Source: an uncultured Clostridia bacterium | Lineage (GTDB): Bacteria; Bacillota; Clostridia; TANB77; CAG-508 | DNA: 34,516 bases | Assembly: GCA_934180065.1 (NCBI GenBank) | Contig: CAKPRA010000017.1 | Coordinates: 1-34,516 of the forward strand | Direction of reading: 5' to 3' | Shown here: positions 25,264-32,256 of the stretch, piece by piece | How positions within the stretch are numbered: the stretch's first letter is position 1 | Layout: each line of letters begins with the position of its first letter | Position numbers and translations under genes: made by a program | The notes under the pieces: generated by a model | The model's database searches: none | The model's input: only the letters and a program-made list of their open reading frames with translations | What the model was told of the DNA's origin: nothing

Positions 25264-25713
25264 ATGGAAAAAGTAACTGAGATTACAAGGTTGTTTTATG
25301 AAGAGCATTTACGACCAACAGATATTGCTAAAGAACTAGATGTTGCCAAGTCCTATGTGACTAAAGTCATTCAAAAAGACGAACGCTATATTCAAGAAAA
25401 AGAAAACAGAATTATGCAGAGCAAAGAAAAGCATAAAGCTTCTAAACGTCTGTATATTAATAAGAAAAGAGAGCAAAACAGACACGACTATGAAGTTTTA
25501 ATTCGCAAGATAAATGCTGATAATGCTAAAATGTCAACACATACCAAACTAACCGATGAAAATTTTGCAAAATGGAATAGCGGAATGTATGAATATGATA
25601 ATGGTTCAAGTGATTTAGTTTTAAGGAAGAATATTATTACTGGATTTGATGTATGTAAAAGAATAAGTAATATTGTTCATCCTGATTGTATCAAACAAAA
25701 AAGTTTTATTTAA
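25264..25713 (+). CDS. Helix-turn-helix DNA-binding protein
   Basis: This 149-residue protein starts with a clear HTH: VTEITRLFYEEHLRPTDIAKELDVAKSYVTKVIQKD at residues 4-39, similar to sigma-region-4 or Trp-repressor-like folds. A basic linker (residues 40-75, many Lys and Arg) follows and the C-terminal half (LTDENFAKWNSGMYEYDNGSSDLVLRKNIITGFDVCKRI) is unrecognised. AAAGGAGG lies 9 bases before the ATG. It has a consensus promoter and a leader hairpin, and diverges from the DUF6076-like gene, so it may regulate that gene or the element; this is inference. Confidence 0.75.
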   Translation: MEKVTEITRLFYEEHLRPTDIAKELDVAKSYVTKVIQKDERYIQEKENRIMQSKEKHKASKRLYINKKREQNRHDYEVLIRKINADNAKMSTHTKLTDENFAKWNSGMYEYDNGSSDLVLRKNIITGFDVCKRISNIVHPDCIKQKSFI

Positions 25714-25730
25714 ATTAATATTTTCAATGT

Positions 25731-25770
25731 AGGCACTTAAATTAGAAGTGTTATTTTTTTGCCTTTTTTT
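25731..25770 (+). terminator. Probable terminator of the HTH gene
   Basis: AGGCACTT is followed by AAGTG and TTGCCT, giving nested stems, with TTATTTTTTT and TTTTTTT runs. It starts 18 bp after the stop codon. Confidence 0.55.
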
Positions 25771-25869
25771 ATGGAAAACTGGCAAGCCTTTATGAATAAA
25801 TTAGTAAAAGAAATAGCTTAAGAACGGTTTACATCGTTGTTTAAAAAATTTAAGAAGGAGATTTTAATT

Positions 25870-26010
25870 ATGAATACAAAAACAGTTTTTAATGTAATTG
25901 AAAAGACTAAAAATGTTGATATAGAAGTGAAAAAAGAGATAATTTGCACACTTGTTAATAATCTGATTTTTAAGGAGTTTGTAAATTTACAAAATAATAT
26001 TGAAAAATGA
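25870..26010 (+). CDS. Small hypothetical protein upstream of the recombinase
   Basis: This 46-residue frame begins MNTKTVFNVIEKTKN and contains a helical, cysteine-containing middle (EVKKEIICTLVNNLIF). AAGAAGGAGA lies 8 bases before the ATG, which supports translation. No motif is recognised. It sits between the HTH gene and the recombinase promoter inside element 1. Confidence 0.55.
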   Translation: MNTKTVFNVIEKTKNVDIEVKKEIICTLVNNLIFKEFVNLQNNIEK

Positions 26011-26020
26011 TGAAATTATA

Positions 26021-26072
26021 TTGAATGAAACTACTTACTTTTGTATAATAAAATTGTACAAAGTAAGTAGTT
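26021..26072 (+). promoter_or_regulatory. Recombinase promoter embedded in a 13-bp inverted repeat
   Basis: TTGAAT (26021-26026), 17 bp, TATAAT (26044-26049) form a promoter. Perfect arms AACTACTTACTTT (26029-26041) and AAAGTAAGTAGTT (26060-26072) bracket the -10 box and the probable start site, as expected of an operator for a dimeric repressor. Confidence 0.7.
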
Positions 26073-26096
26073 ATACTAAAGAAGGAGGTATAACTA

Positions 26097-27664
26097 TTGA
26101 AAGTTGCTATATATTGCAGGCTTTCTCGTGAAGATGATGACAAGCTTCACGAATGTGATGAAAGCGAAAGTATCCAAAATCAAAAATCTATGCTAATCAA
26201 TTATGCAGTAGAGCAAAATTGGGACATTTATAATATTTACTGTGATGAAGATTACTCTGGAATTGACAGTAAAAGACCAGAATTTAATAGGCTTTTAGAA
26301 GACGCAAAAGCACATAAGTTTGACATTGTTTTGTGCAAGACTCAAAGTAGGTTTACTCGTGACATGGAGATTGTTGAGAAATACCTACATAATAAATTTG
26401 TAGAATGGGATATTAGGTTTGTAAGCCTTGTTGATCATGTTGATACTGATGATAAAGGTAATAAAAAGTCTAGACAGATAAATCGGTTTGGTTAATGAGT
26501 GGTATTTAGAGGATTTGTCTGAAAACATTAGAAAAACATTTGATACCAAGCGAAAACAAGGATTGCATGTTGGTTCTTTTGTGTGTTATGGGTATAAACG
26601 AAATCCTGAGGACAAGAATAAACTTATTATTGATGATGTAGTTGCAGATAATGTAAGACTTATTTTTAATTTGTATGAGCAAGGAAATCGGCGTTACTAA
26701 AATTGCACAAATTTTAAATGATAAGGGAATTCACACTCCTACTAAATACAAGCTTTCTAAAGGTTTTAAGTTTAATAATCAAGGGAAAAATATTGATTAT
26801 TGGTGTGAATCTACTGTTAGTAAAATTCTGAAAAACGAAGTTTATATTGGAAATATGGTTCAAGGGTATAACAAAAAGGTAAGTTATAAATCTAAAAAGA
26901 TGAAAATTCAGCCACGAGATAAATGGATTATTGTTAAACATACACATGAGGCTATTATTTCTGATGAGCAGTTTTATAAGGTACAGGAATTATTTAAAAG
27001 CAAAACTAGAAGATGTAAAAATGGCGAGGTTCATTTATTTGCTAATAAACTTGTATGCAAAGATTGTGGGCAAAAATTACATAAGTGTCAAAATGATAGA
27101 GGCTATGTTTACTTTTCGTGCAAAGGTGCTAAAAAGTTATATAGAAATTGTACTCCTCATTCTATTGGGTATGAAAATCTTAAGAATTTAGTTACCGATA
27201 AAATTTGTGAAAAGATTTTGGCTTATTATAATTTTGATGATATTCCAAAAGAGCTGTTTAACGAAGGAATTAATGCTAATAAGCTTGAGAGTCTTGAAAG
27301 GAAACACAATCAATTAATCAAAGAAATGGAAAGAATTAATAGTGCTATTAAAGAATTATATTTAAATAAGGTTAATGGCAAAATTCCAGATGATGTTTTT
27401 GATGACTTGAATTCGTCGTTTTTGAAGGATAAGGCTGTTAAGCAAAAGGAATTGGCTAGAGTGGAAATTGATGTAGCCAATTTGAAAGAAAAAAATGCTA
27501 ACAACGCACTTTTGAAAGAACAGCAAGAAAAGATTATTGGACGTTTTAAAGATTTCAAGGAGCTTGATTATGATATAGTTAATAGTTTTATTGATTTTAT
27601 TGAGATTGGAGAAAAGGATAAGAAAATGAAGTTGCAGGATGTTGTAATTCATTGGAATTTTTAG
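26097..27664 (+). pseudogene. Large serine recombinase of element 1, two frameshifts
   Basis: The gene starts with TTG at 26097 after GGAGG and would encode about 520 residues: resolvase catalytic domain (MKVAIYCRLS with catalytic Ser10; VLCKTQSRFTRDM), recombinase domain (GVTKIAQILNDKGIHTPTKYK), zinc ribbon (CKDCGQKLHKCQND ... CKGAKK) and C-terminal coiled coil. It is broken twice by an apparent extra C, at 26484 and 26689, each inside AATCGG where AATGG (Asn-Gly) restores the frame: RQIN-GLVNEW and EQGN-GVTKI. Three frames result: 26097-26495, 26488-26700 and 26675-27664. Unless these are sequence errors, the element cannot excise by itself. Confidence 0.9.
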
Positions 27665-27679
27665 CATATTGGTAAAAAT

Positions 27680-27733
27680 TCACAAATTTTTTACATTAAG
27701 AACATAGTAATCTTACTAGATTTGTGATATACT
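27680..27733 (+). promoter_or_regulatory. Promoter/operator of the toxin-antitoxin operon
   Basis: TGATATACT gives an extended -10 box (TATACT at 27728-27733). Upstream TAGTAA and TTACTA flank TC at 27705-27718, covering the -35 position, and a wider inverted repeat TCACAAAT (27680-27687) and ATTTGTGA (27720-27727) encloses it. This is typical of an autoregulated toxin-antitoxin promoter. Confidence 0.55.
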
Positions 27734-27768
27734 ATTATTAGAATTTTTTAAGGAAAGGAGGAAAACAT

Positions 27769-27981
27769 ATGTCGCCTGTAAGGGAAAGATTTATTAAGAT
27801 TATCGAAGCTCTACCCTATGATATACAAGAAGAAATAAACAATAAAAAAACATTTGATATCTTAAAAGATGTAACTAAAATGTATTGCGATACATATGGC
27901 ACAGATGATTTATCTGATGAAGATAAAGATGTAATCAATGATGTATTAGGCAATAATTTTACTGCTATTCAAAATAGGTAA
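27769..27981 (+). CDS. Small acidic protein of the toxin-antitoxin operon
   Basis: This 70-residue acidic protein (MSPVRERFIKIIEALPYDIQEEINNKKTF ...) is unrecognised. A helical N-terminal part resembles the oligomerising end of small antitoxin or regulator proteins but has no clear DNA-binding motif. AAAGGAGG precedes the ATG. It is the first gene after the operator-like palindromes, 32 bp before the antitoxin gene, and is probably co-transcribed with it. Confidence 0.65.
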   Translation: MSPVRERFIKIIEALPYDIQEEINNKKTFDILKDVTKMYCDTYGTDDLSDEDKDVINDVLGNNFTAIQNR

Positions 27982-28013
27982 AATTTATTTTATTTAGAAA
28001 GGAAAGTGATTTT

Positions 28014-28235
28014 ATGAGCGTACCAAAAGAAGACATTGAATTTGAAAAAATTGTTAATCTTTTAAAAGATGCTGAAGATGATGGAACATTTCTTGATTCA
28101 CTTTATAATTTGTATTTCTTTATTGGTATTACAAAAGGTGTTGATGATATTAGAAATGGTCGCGGTATTACTTTAGAAGAATTCAACAAAGAAATGGAGG
28201 CATTATATGAAAGTAATAGTAGAAGATTCGGCTAA
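28014..28235 (+). CDS. Putative antitoxin of a RelE/ParE-type module
   Basis: This 73-residue acidic protein (KEDIEFEKIVNLLKDAEDDGTFLDSLYNLYFFIGITKGVDDIRNGRGITLEEFNKEMEALYE) overlaps the toxin start by 29 bp, the usual translational coupling of antitoxin and toxin. The ITLEEFNKEME end matches the toxin-wrapping tail of Phd/RelB-like antitoxins in general character, though the family cannot be fixed. AGAAAGGAAA precedes the ATG. Cargo of element 1, likely stabilising it. Confidence 0.72.
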   Translation: MSVPKEDIEFEKIVNLLKDAEDDGTFLDSLYNLYFFIGITKGVDDIRNGRGITLEEFNKEMEALYESNSRRFG

Positions 28236-28551
28236 AAATAATATTTTAAATATATTTTCTTATAATTCAACATATTCTATAAAAAATGCTATTGAAACCA
28301 ATATGGATATTCAAGCATATATTAATGATTTAGCCGAATCATCTTATATTGGCAGATACGTTCCCGAAATAAAGGACAAGCATTTTAGAGAGATTATTTA
28401 TCGAAAAACTAGGCATTCGATTTATAGAATTATTTATTACATATCAGAAACTAGTAAAACAATTTATGTACTTAACGTTCTTAATAGTAAACAAGATTTT
28501 AATCAATTTTTAAAACTGAACAATTACTTTAAAAACTTTTTTAGAATTTAA
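28207..28551 (+). CDS. RelE/ParE superfamily toxin
   Basis: This 114-residue protein has the ParE/RelE toxin core in its second half: YIGRYVPEIKDKHFREIIYRKTRHSIYRIIYYISETSKTIYVLNVLNSKQDFNQFL, with the characteristic IYRIIYYI strand and the downstream VLNVLNSKQD segment. The basic N-terminal helices also fit. It begins inside the antitoxin gene after a GGAGG. It could target gyrase (ParE) or ribosome-bound mRNA (RelE). It is the last gene of element 1, about 55 bp before the attachment core. Confidence 0.85.
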   Translation: MKVIVEDSAKNNILNIFSYNSTYSIKNAIETNMDIQAYINDLAESSYIGRYVPEIKDKHFREIIYRKTRHSIYRIIYYISETSKTIYVLNVLNSKQDFNQFLKLNNYFKNFFRI

Positions 28552-28604
28552 TTTTTAAATCAAAATTTATTTAAAATTCTTTTTGGATAATTTCCAAACC
28601 CACC

Positions 28605-28729
28605 CCATGATCTGTATAATATGCCCCTAATCCAGCTTGCTCTAATACTTCTGGAGATACACCATCAGTTAATTGATGTACTATTGTTCCAACCATTTCC
28701 AAATGAGCCAATTCGTTTGAACCAAAACC
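28605..28729 (-). pseudogene. cotJC: cotJC, internal fragment between the two elements
   Basis: The minus-strand frame reads GFGSNELAHLEMVGTIVHQLTDGVSPEVLEQAGLGAYYTDHG and continues conceptually into the fragment at 20906-21193. ELAHLEM supplies the Glu-x-x-His ligands of the manganese-catalase fold. At the left side it is cut by element 1 (CCATG core). Upstream of GFGS the next codon is a TAA at 28730-28732 and homology stops, so the N-terminal part of the gene lies elsewhere, probably beyond the right edge of the window. Confidence 0.88.
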
Positions 28730-28734
28730 TTATC

Positions 28735-28785
28735 AAAAAAATTATTTGGAACTATTTTTAGTATATATCTAAAGGCTAGTTCCAA
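28735..28785 (-). terminator. Terminator of the element 2 recombinase
   Basis: On the minus strand TTGGAACTA pairs with TAGTTCCAA, with an inner TTTAG/CTAAA stem, followed by ATAATTTTTTT. It stands right at the cotJC junction and insulates the coat gene from element transcription. Confidence 0.82.
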
Positions 28786-28904
28786 GCCAAATATAAAATT
28801 TGATATTCGTTTATAGAATTTTCGTTCTATGGGCTCATATCCACCCCATATTTATGATTATATGAAATATCTATATGGCTTGTCCTTTAATTAAAATAGA
28901 TAAA

Positions 28905-30503
28905 TTATCCTATATTAGGATAAATATCTAATTCAAAATTTGTAGGATCTGAATCTTTTTTTATTGATTTTTCTGTTTTAAGATATTCCACTCTTTTTAC
29001 AATTGTTTTTAGCAGATTATTTTTTTCTTCTGCTGTTTGTAAGTTTGGATATAAATCAAGTACATTTTCTACTTTGGGAATAAGAGCTTTTTTCCCTTCA
29101 TCTTTTTTGTCCTCTAATTCAATTTGTTTTTCAAGTTCTTCTATATTTAATTTTATATTTGTAATTGTTGTAGATATTAACCTGCATCTATCAGAAAACA
29201 TTTCTCTTGTATATGTACCTTCTTCAAAGAAATCATATACATTTGCTAACTTCTTATTTTGAACTTCTAATTCTTTTTTTAAGTTTACAATACTTTCTTC
29301 ATAATTGCTTCTCTTTTTATTTTTAGCTTCCATTACATAATCATCATAATCAATGCGATAATCTTTAAGCCAATCTTTTAAAGATGAAATAATTTTTTCT
29401 TCTACAATACAAAGTTTAGAACTAATATTATCACAATTTTTGTTAGGACACATAAGTGTTGGCTCCCATCCTTTTGCTTTATATGGTCTCCTTTGCATTA
29501 TCTTTCCACATTTACTGCAATATACAATTCCAACTAAAGGATTTTGAACAACCTTATTATGTATGACTGCTGGTGTATGTTTACTTCGTTTTTCTTGAAC
29601 AATATTCCAAGTATCCATGTCAATTATTGGTTCATGTAATCCATCACATAATATATAATCAGAATTTCTTGGTCTTGTATTAACAATTTTTCCATTTTTG
29701 TATTCTTTTACTGTTTTTCTTGAATCCCATCTAATTTTTCCTATATAAACTGGATTACTTAATATATCCTTTACTGCTGAAATAGTCCATTCTTCTACTT
29801 TTCTAGGTTTATATCCACCTATATTTAATTGTCTTACTACTTCATTTATTGCAATATCATTATAAGCATATAAATTGAATATTTTATCAACTGTTGATGC
29901 TTCATCATTCTTTACTAAAGTAAAGCCTTTGTCCTTTTTTATTTTTACCTTATCATAACCGAAAGGTGCAATACTACCGACAAACTTTCCTTCTTTAACT
30001 GATGCTACTCTTCCTCTTTGTAACCTTCTATTTATAGTCTTATATTCTCTTCTGGACATAAATAAACCAAATTCAAAATACTCTTCATCAAATTCATTAT
30101 TTGGATCGTAAATCTTTATTGGTGTTATGATTTTAGTATTAGAAAATTTAAAACTTTTTGCTACTCGTCCCTGATCCATTGTATCACCACGAGCAAGTCT
30201 TTCAACTTCAACAACTAAAACACCTTTCCACCTTCCAGCTTCAACATCTCTTAATAATTCTTGAACAACTGGTCTTGATTCAATACTTTCTCCACTTACA
30301 ATTTCACGATAAATTTTACCAATAGAAAAGCCATATCTTCTAGCTAGCTCGATTAACATTTTTTCATGTCTTGCAAGAGTTTCGCCTTCTCCTCTTTCCT
30401 CTGCCTCTAAATCGGCTCTAGACTTTCTTAAATATAAAGAATATTCGCCATTAGCAATGTCAATAATAACATCATTGGAATATCCAATATGTATATTATT
30501 CAA
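28905..30503 (-). CDS. Large serine recombinase of element 2
   Basis: This intact 532-residue site-specific recombinase has a resolvase domain with catalytic Ser28 in YSLYLRKSRAD, followed by GETLARHEKML, SRPVVQELLRDVEAG and VVEVERLARGD; a recombinase domain (GKFVGSIAPFGYDKVKIKKDKGFTLV ... LNIGGYKPRKVEEWTISAVKDILSNPVYIG); a zinc ribbon (CSKCGKIMQRRPYKAKGWEPTLMCPNKNC); and a long coiled coil (about residues 395-480). It integrates and excises DNA at short att sites through a phosphoserine intermediate. The start is TTG after GGGAGG, with about 20 extra residues before the catalytic domain. It differs clearly from the recombinase of element 1. Confidence 0.94.
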   Translation of the reverse strand: MNNIHIGYSNDVIIDIANGEYSLYLRKSRADLEAEERGEGETLARHEKMLIELARRYGFSIGKIYREIVSGESIESRPVVQELLRDVEAGRWKGVLVVEVERLARGDTMDQGRVAKSFKFSNTKIITPIKIYDPNNEFDEEYFEFGLFMSRREYKTINRRLQRGRVASVKEGKFVGSIAPFGYDKVKIKKDKGFTLVKNDEASTVDKIFNLYAYNDIAINEVVRQLNIGGYKPRKVEEWTISAVKDILSNPVYIGKIRWDSRKTVKEYKNGKIVNTRPRNSDYILCDGLHEPIIDMDTWNIVQEKRSKHTPAVIHNKVVQNPLVGIVYCSKCGKIMQRRPYKAKGWEPTLMCPNKNCDNISSKLCIVEEKIISSLKDWLKDYRIDYDDYVMEAKNKKRSNYEESIVNLKKELEVQNKKLANVYDFFEEGTYTREMFSDRCRLISTTITNIKLNIEELEKQIELEDKKDEGKKALIPKVENVLDLYPNLQTAEEKNNLLKTIVKRVEYLKTEKSIKKDSDPTNFELDIYPNIG

Positions 30504-30577
30504 GAGACCTCCCTTCTCTATTTATTGCCTTTCTATCAACATGCTCTTATTTTAACATGTTTAAGAAATTTTTACAA

Positions 30578-30715
30578 TTAAATATCCCTGTTTTTTAAAT
30601 AATTTATTACTAAGCTAACTAGCATTTCTTTTGTATTTTTACTATCTTGGCTTATGTAGTCATCATGTATTCTTATTTTAGTTTTATCTATTTCATATTC
30701 TTTAATAACATTCAT
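30578..30715 (-). CDS. Small hypothetical protein next to the recombinase
   Basis: This 45-residue frame (MNVIKEYEIDKTKIRIHDDY ... MLVSLVINYLKN) has GAGGTGG before the ATG and lies 75 bp upstream of the recombinase on the same strand. The KIRIHDDYI ... ML segment looks like a small folded unit of a type common beside integrases, but no family is assigned. Confidence 0.6.
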   Translation of the reverse strand: MNVIKEYEIDKTKIRIHDDYISQDSKNTKEMLVSLVINYLKNRDI

Positions 30716-30782
30716 TTAAACCACCTCATATTTAATAGATATGTTTTTACAATTTATTTATTCAAAAAAAAGATATGTATTG

Positions 30783-31019
30783 CTACATATCAATTTTTTC
30801 AATGTTTATTTTCATTTTTTCTTGATGATTTTCTTTTAAGTATTTTGAATGTCCTACAACTAAACTTTTATCATGAGCCTCCATTGCTCCAGTATAAAAG
30901 GTTTCAATAGTAGAAACATCAAAGCAGCTTGTATTTCCCGAATTTATAAAATTATTAAAAGCTACTACTGCAAAAGCAATAGCTTGATTTTTAGTTAATG
31001 TACTAGGTATTTTATTCAT
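30783..31019 (-). CDS. Hypothetical protein of element 2
   Basis: This 78-residue protein (NKIPSTLTKNQAIAFAVVAFNNFI ... CFDVSTIETFYTGAMEAHDKSLV) is unrecognised. Its ATG overlaps the stop codon of the preceding gene (ATGA-type overlap), so translation is coupled. A GGGGG sequence lies upstream. There is a moderately hydrophobic helix at residues 12-25, too short to be a secure membrane segment. Confidence 0.62.
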   Translation of the reverse strand: MNKIPSTLTKNQAIAFAVVAFNNFINSGNTSCFDVSTIETFYTGAMEAHDKSLVVGHSKYLKENHQEKMKINIEKIDM

Positions 31020-31201
31020 TTAGATTTACCCCCATTCTTATAATTTCTTAAATAATTCATTTGTTCTTTATCTTCAAATTCTCTTTCTTCATCTGTTTTA
31101 CATTTGTCTGTTCCTACTATTACTAAATACATAAAAATAGTAATTAGTAAGAAAATAATATATACTACCAAAAATGTTATCATTGCTATTTTATCTAACA
31201 T
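31016..31201 (-). CDS. Small single-pass membrane protein of element 2
   Basis: The start MLDKIAM is chosen because GGAGG lies about 9 bases upstream; the longer in-frame start has no such site. The 61-residue product has one membrane segment (residues 5-28) and a charged tail (CKTDEEREFEDKEQMNYLRNYKNGGKSK), probably cytoplasmic. Function unknown. It overlaps the next gene by four bases. Confidence 0.62.
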   Translation of the reverse strand: MLDKIAMITFLVVYIIFLLITIFMYLVIVGTDKCKTDEEREFEDKEQMNYLRNYKNGGKSK

Positions 31202-31264
31202 TTTTATACCTCCAACTTTATATTTAAGTTTCATAATCAATTGCATTTTCTATTTTTACTTCAT

Positions 31265-31480
31265 TAACAATGACTAGCTAAATCATTCACTGGAATCCCA
31301 CCACTCCGCTAGTAGCCAAGTTGCACCCTATACGATGAGTTAAGGCTGTGCAAGTGTATCATTATAACTATTATGATCTTCGCCTTATAAGTAGCTAACT
31401 TATATTTTAGTATGAAGTTCTGCATCTTCATTTAAACTAGCTCCCATAATAGAACGTTTTTAATGAACCCATATTCAATT
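31265..31480 (-). ncRNA. Candidate structured RNA in element 2
   Basis: This gene-free stretch is more GC-rich than its surroundings and dense in short perfect inverted repeats (plus-strand reading): CTAGC/GCTAG (31274-31313), TTGCAC/GTGCAA (31321-31353), ATCAT/ATGAT (31359-31378) and TAAGT/ACTTA (31387-31401). No frame with a ribosome binding site spans it. I assign no family. The strand follows the neighbouring genes and is a guess. Confidence 0.4.
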
Positions 31481-31570
31481 TTCAATGTGCTATCAAAAAC
31501 ATATTTTTTTGTTTTCTACTATTAACAGCAACTGAAAATTAAAAAGGTTATGGGCAAATTAAAAATTTTT

Positions 31571-31789
31571 TTAATTTTTTTCTTTTGCTAATTTATCTGC
31601 GAAATTTTTATCTTTTATAACTTTTATTGCATATTCAATTAAAATGCTTTTTAAATCCTCATCTATTTCCTTATTTTTGTTTTGCGAATATTTATTAATC
31701 ATTGGCATTATTTTTTCTATAACAAAAACAAGCGTAGCCTCATCATGTCTTGCTTCTACTAATAATTCATAAAATTTCGTTTTTTCCAT
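31571..31789 (-). CDS. HTH protein resembling Tn916 Orf8
   Basis: This 72-residue protein (FYELLVEARHDEATLVFVIEKIMPMINKYSQNKNKEIDEDLKSILIEYAIKVIKDK) matches the character of the small helix-turn-helix conjugative-transposon domain found in Tn916-family regulators. GGAGGAATAG precedes the ATG. It follows the sigma-factor-like gene by 4 bp, the same pairing as orf7 and orf8 of Tn916, whose products control element gene expression. Confidence 0.75.
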   Translation of the reverse strand: MEKTKFYELLVEARHDEATLVFVIEKIMPMINKYSQNKNKEIDEDLKSILIEYAIKVIKDKNFADKLAKEKN

Positions 31790-31793
31790 AAAT

Positions 31794-32177
31794 CTATTCC
31801 TCCATATATCTTCTTAAACTTAAAATAGCTCTTAATTTCAGTTGTTTTACTGCATTTACATTCGAGTTTAATTTTTCTGCAATTTTAGCAAGCGATTTAT
31901 TATTAAAATAATAATTTATAATTACATATCTTTGCTCTGGAGTTAATTTATCAATAGCAATTTTCAAATTATCATAATCTCTTTTTAAGTTTCCAAATCG
32001 ATTATTATCATTTTTATCTGGAATTCTTGTCCATTCTACATAATTTAATTTTTCCTCTTGCTTTTTAATAGATTCATTATGTTTTTCATAGTTTAATTTT
32101 CTATGTAATAATGCTATTTGCATATAGTTTAAAAATCTAGCAAATACAACATCATCTTTAAATTCTTCATTAGACAT
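31794..32177 (-). CDS. Sigma-70-like factor resembling Tn916 Orf7
   Basis: This 127-residue protein begins with a region-2-like part (FARFLNYMQIALLHRKLNYEKH) and ends with a region-4 HTH: AIDKLTPEQRYVIINYYFNNKSLAKIAEKLNSNVNAVKQLKLRAILSLRRYMEE (about residues 73-127). Such small sigma-like proteins sit in regulatory modules of Tn916-like elements. AGGAGGT lies 8 bases before the ATG but is fully enclosed in an mRNA hairpin (32185-32229), so translation should be restrained. It is the first gene of a pair with the HTH gene. Confidence 0.82.
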   Translation of the reverse strand: MSNEEFKDDVVFARFLNYMQIALLHRKLNYEKHNESIKKQEEKLNYVEWTRIPDKNDNNRFGNLKRDYDNLKIAIDKLTPEQRYVIINYYFNNKSLAKIAEKLNSNVNAVKQLKLRAILSLRRYMEE

Positions 32178-32184
32178 AAATAAA

Positions 32185-32229
32185 ACCTCCTAGTTACTCA
32201 AATTTCAAATAATTTGAATAACAGGAGGT
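32185..32229 (-). promoter_or_regulatory. Hairpin sequestering the ribosome binding site of the sigma-like gene
   Basis: In the minus-strand mRNA ACCTCCTGTTATTCAAAT pairs with ATTTGAGTAACTAGGAGGT: 17-18 pairs with one bulge and one G-U, loop of about 8 bases. The second arm contains the Shine-Dalgarno AGGAGGT and the first its exact complement ACCTCCT. Confidence 0.85.
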
Positions 32230-32256
32230 CCTCTACATTTTCTGTATATAGACATT

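Larger units (their letters stand above)
21189..28609. mobile_element. Element 1: mobilizable element of the serine-recombinase type in cotJC
   Basis: Both ends contain CCATG (21189-21193 and 28605-28609), and cotJC reads across the two flanks as TDHG-WGVYPQ when the insert is removed, giving a unit of 7416 bp. Inside each end is one arm of an imperfect inverted repeat (19 bases, 17 matching) that would form a palindromic attP in the circle. Contents are an HTH protein, oriT and MobV relaxase, two cargo genes, an HTH gene, a frameshifted serine recombinase and a toxin-antitoxin operon. There are no conjugation machinery genes, so it is an integrative mobilizable element, broadly comparable to the Tn4451 type. 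Confidence 0.88.

Noticed and set aside
25771..25821. 16-codon frame after the HTH gene terminator
   Set aside because: No ribosome binding site; it begins directly after the U-run of the terminator.
28841..28860. A second copy of the element 1 attachment core near CCACCCCAT
   Set aside because: Only nine bases match, the flanking arms do not, and the CCATG core is incomplete.
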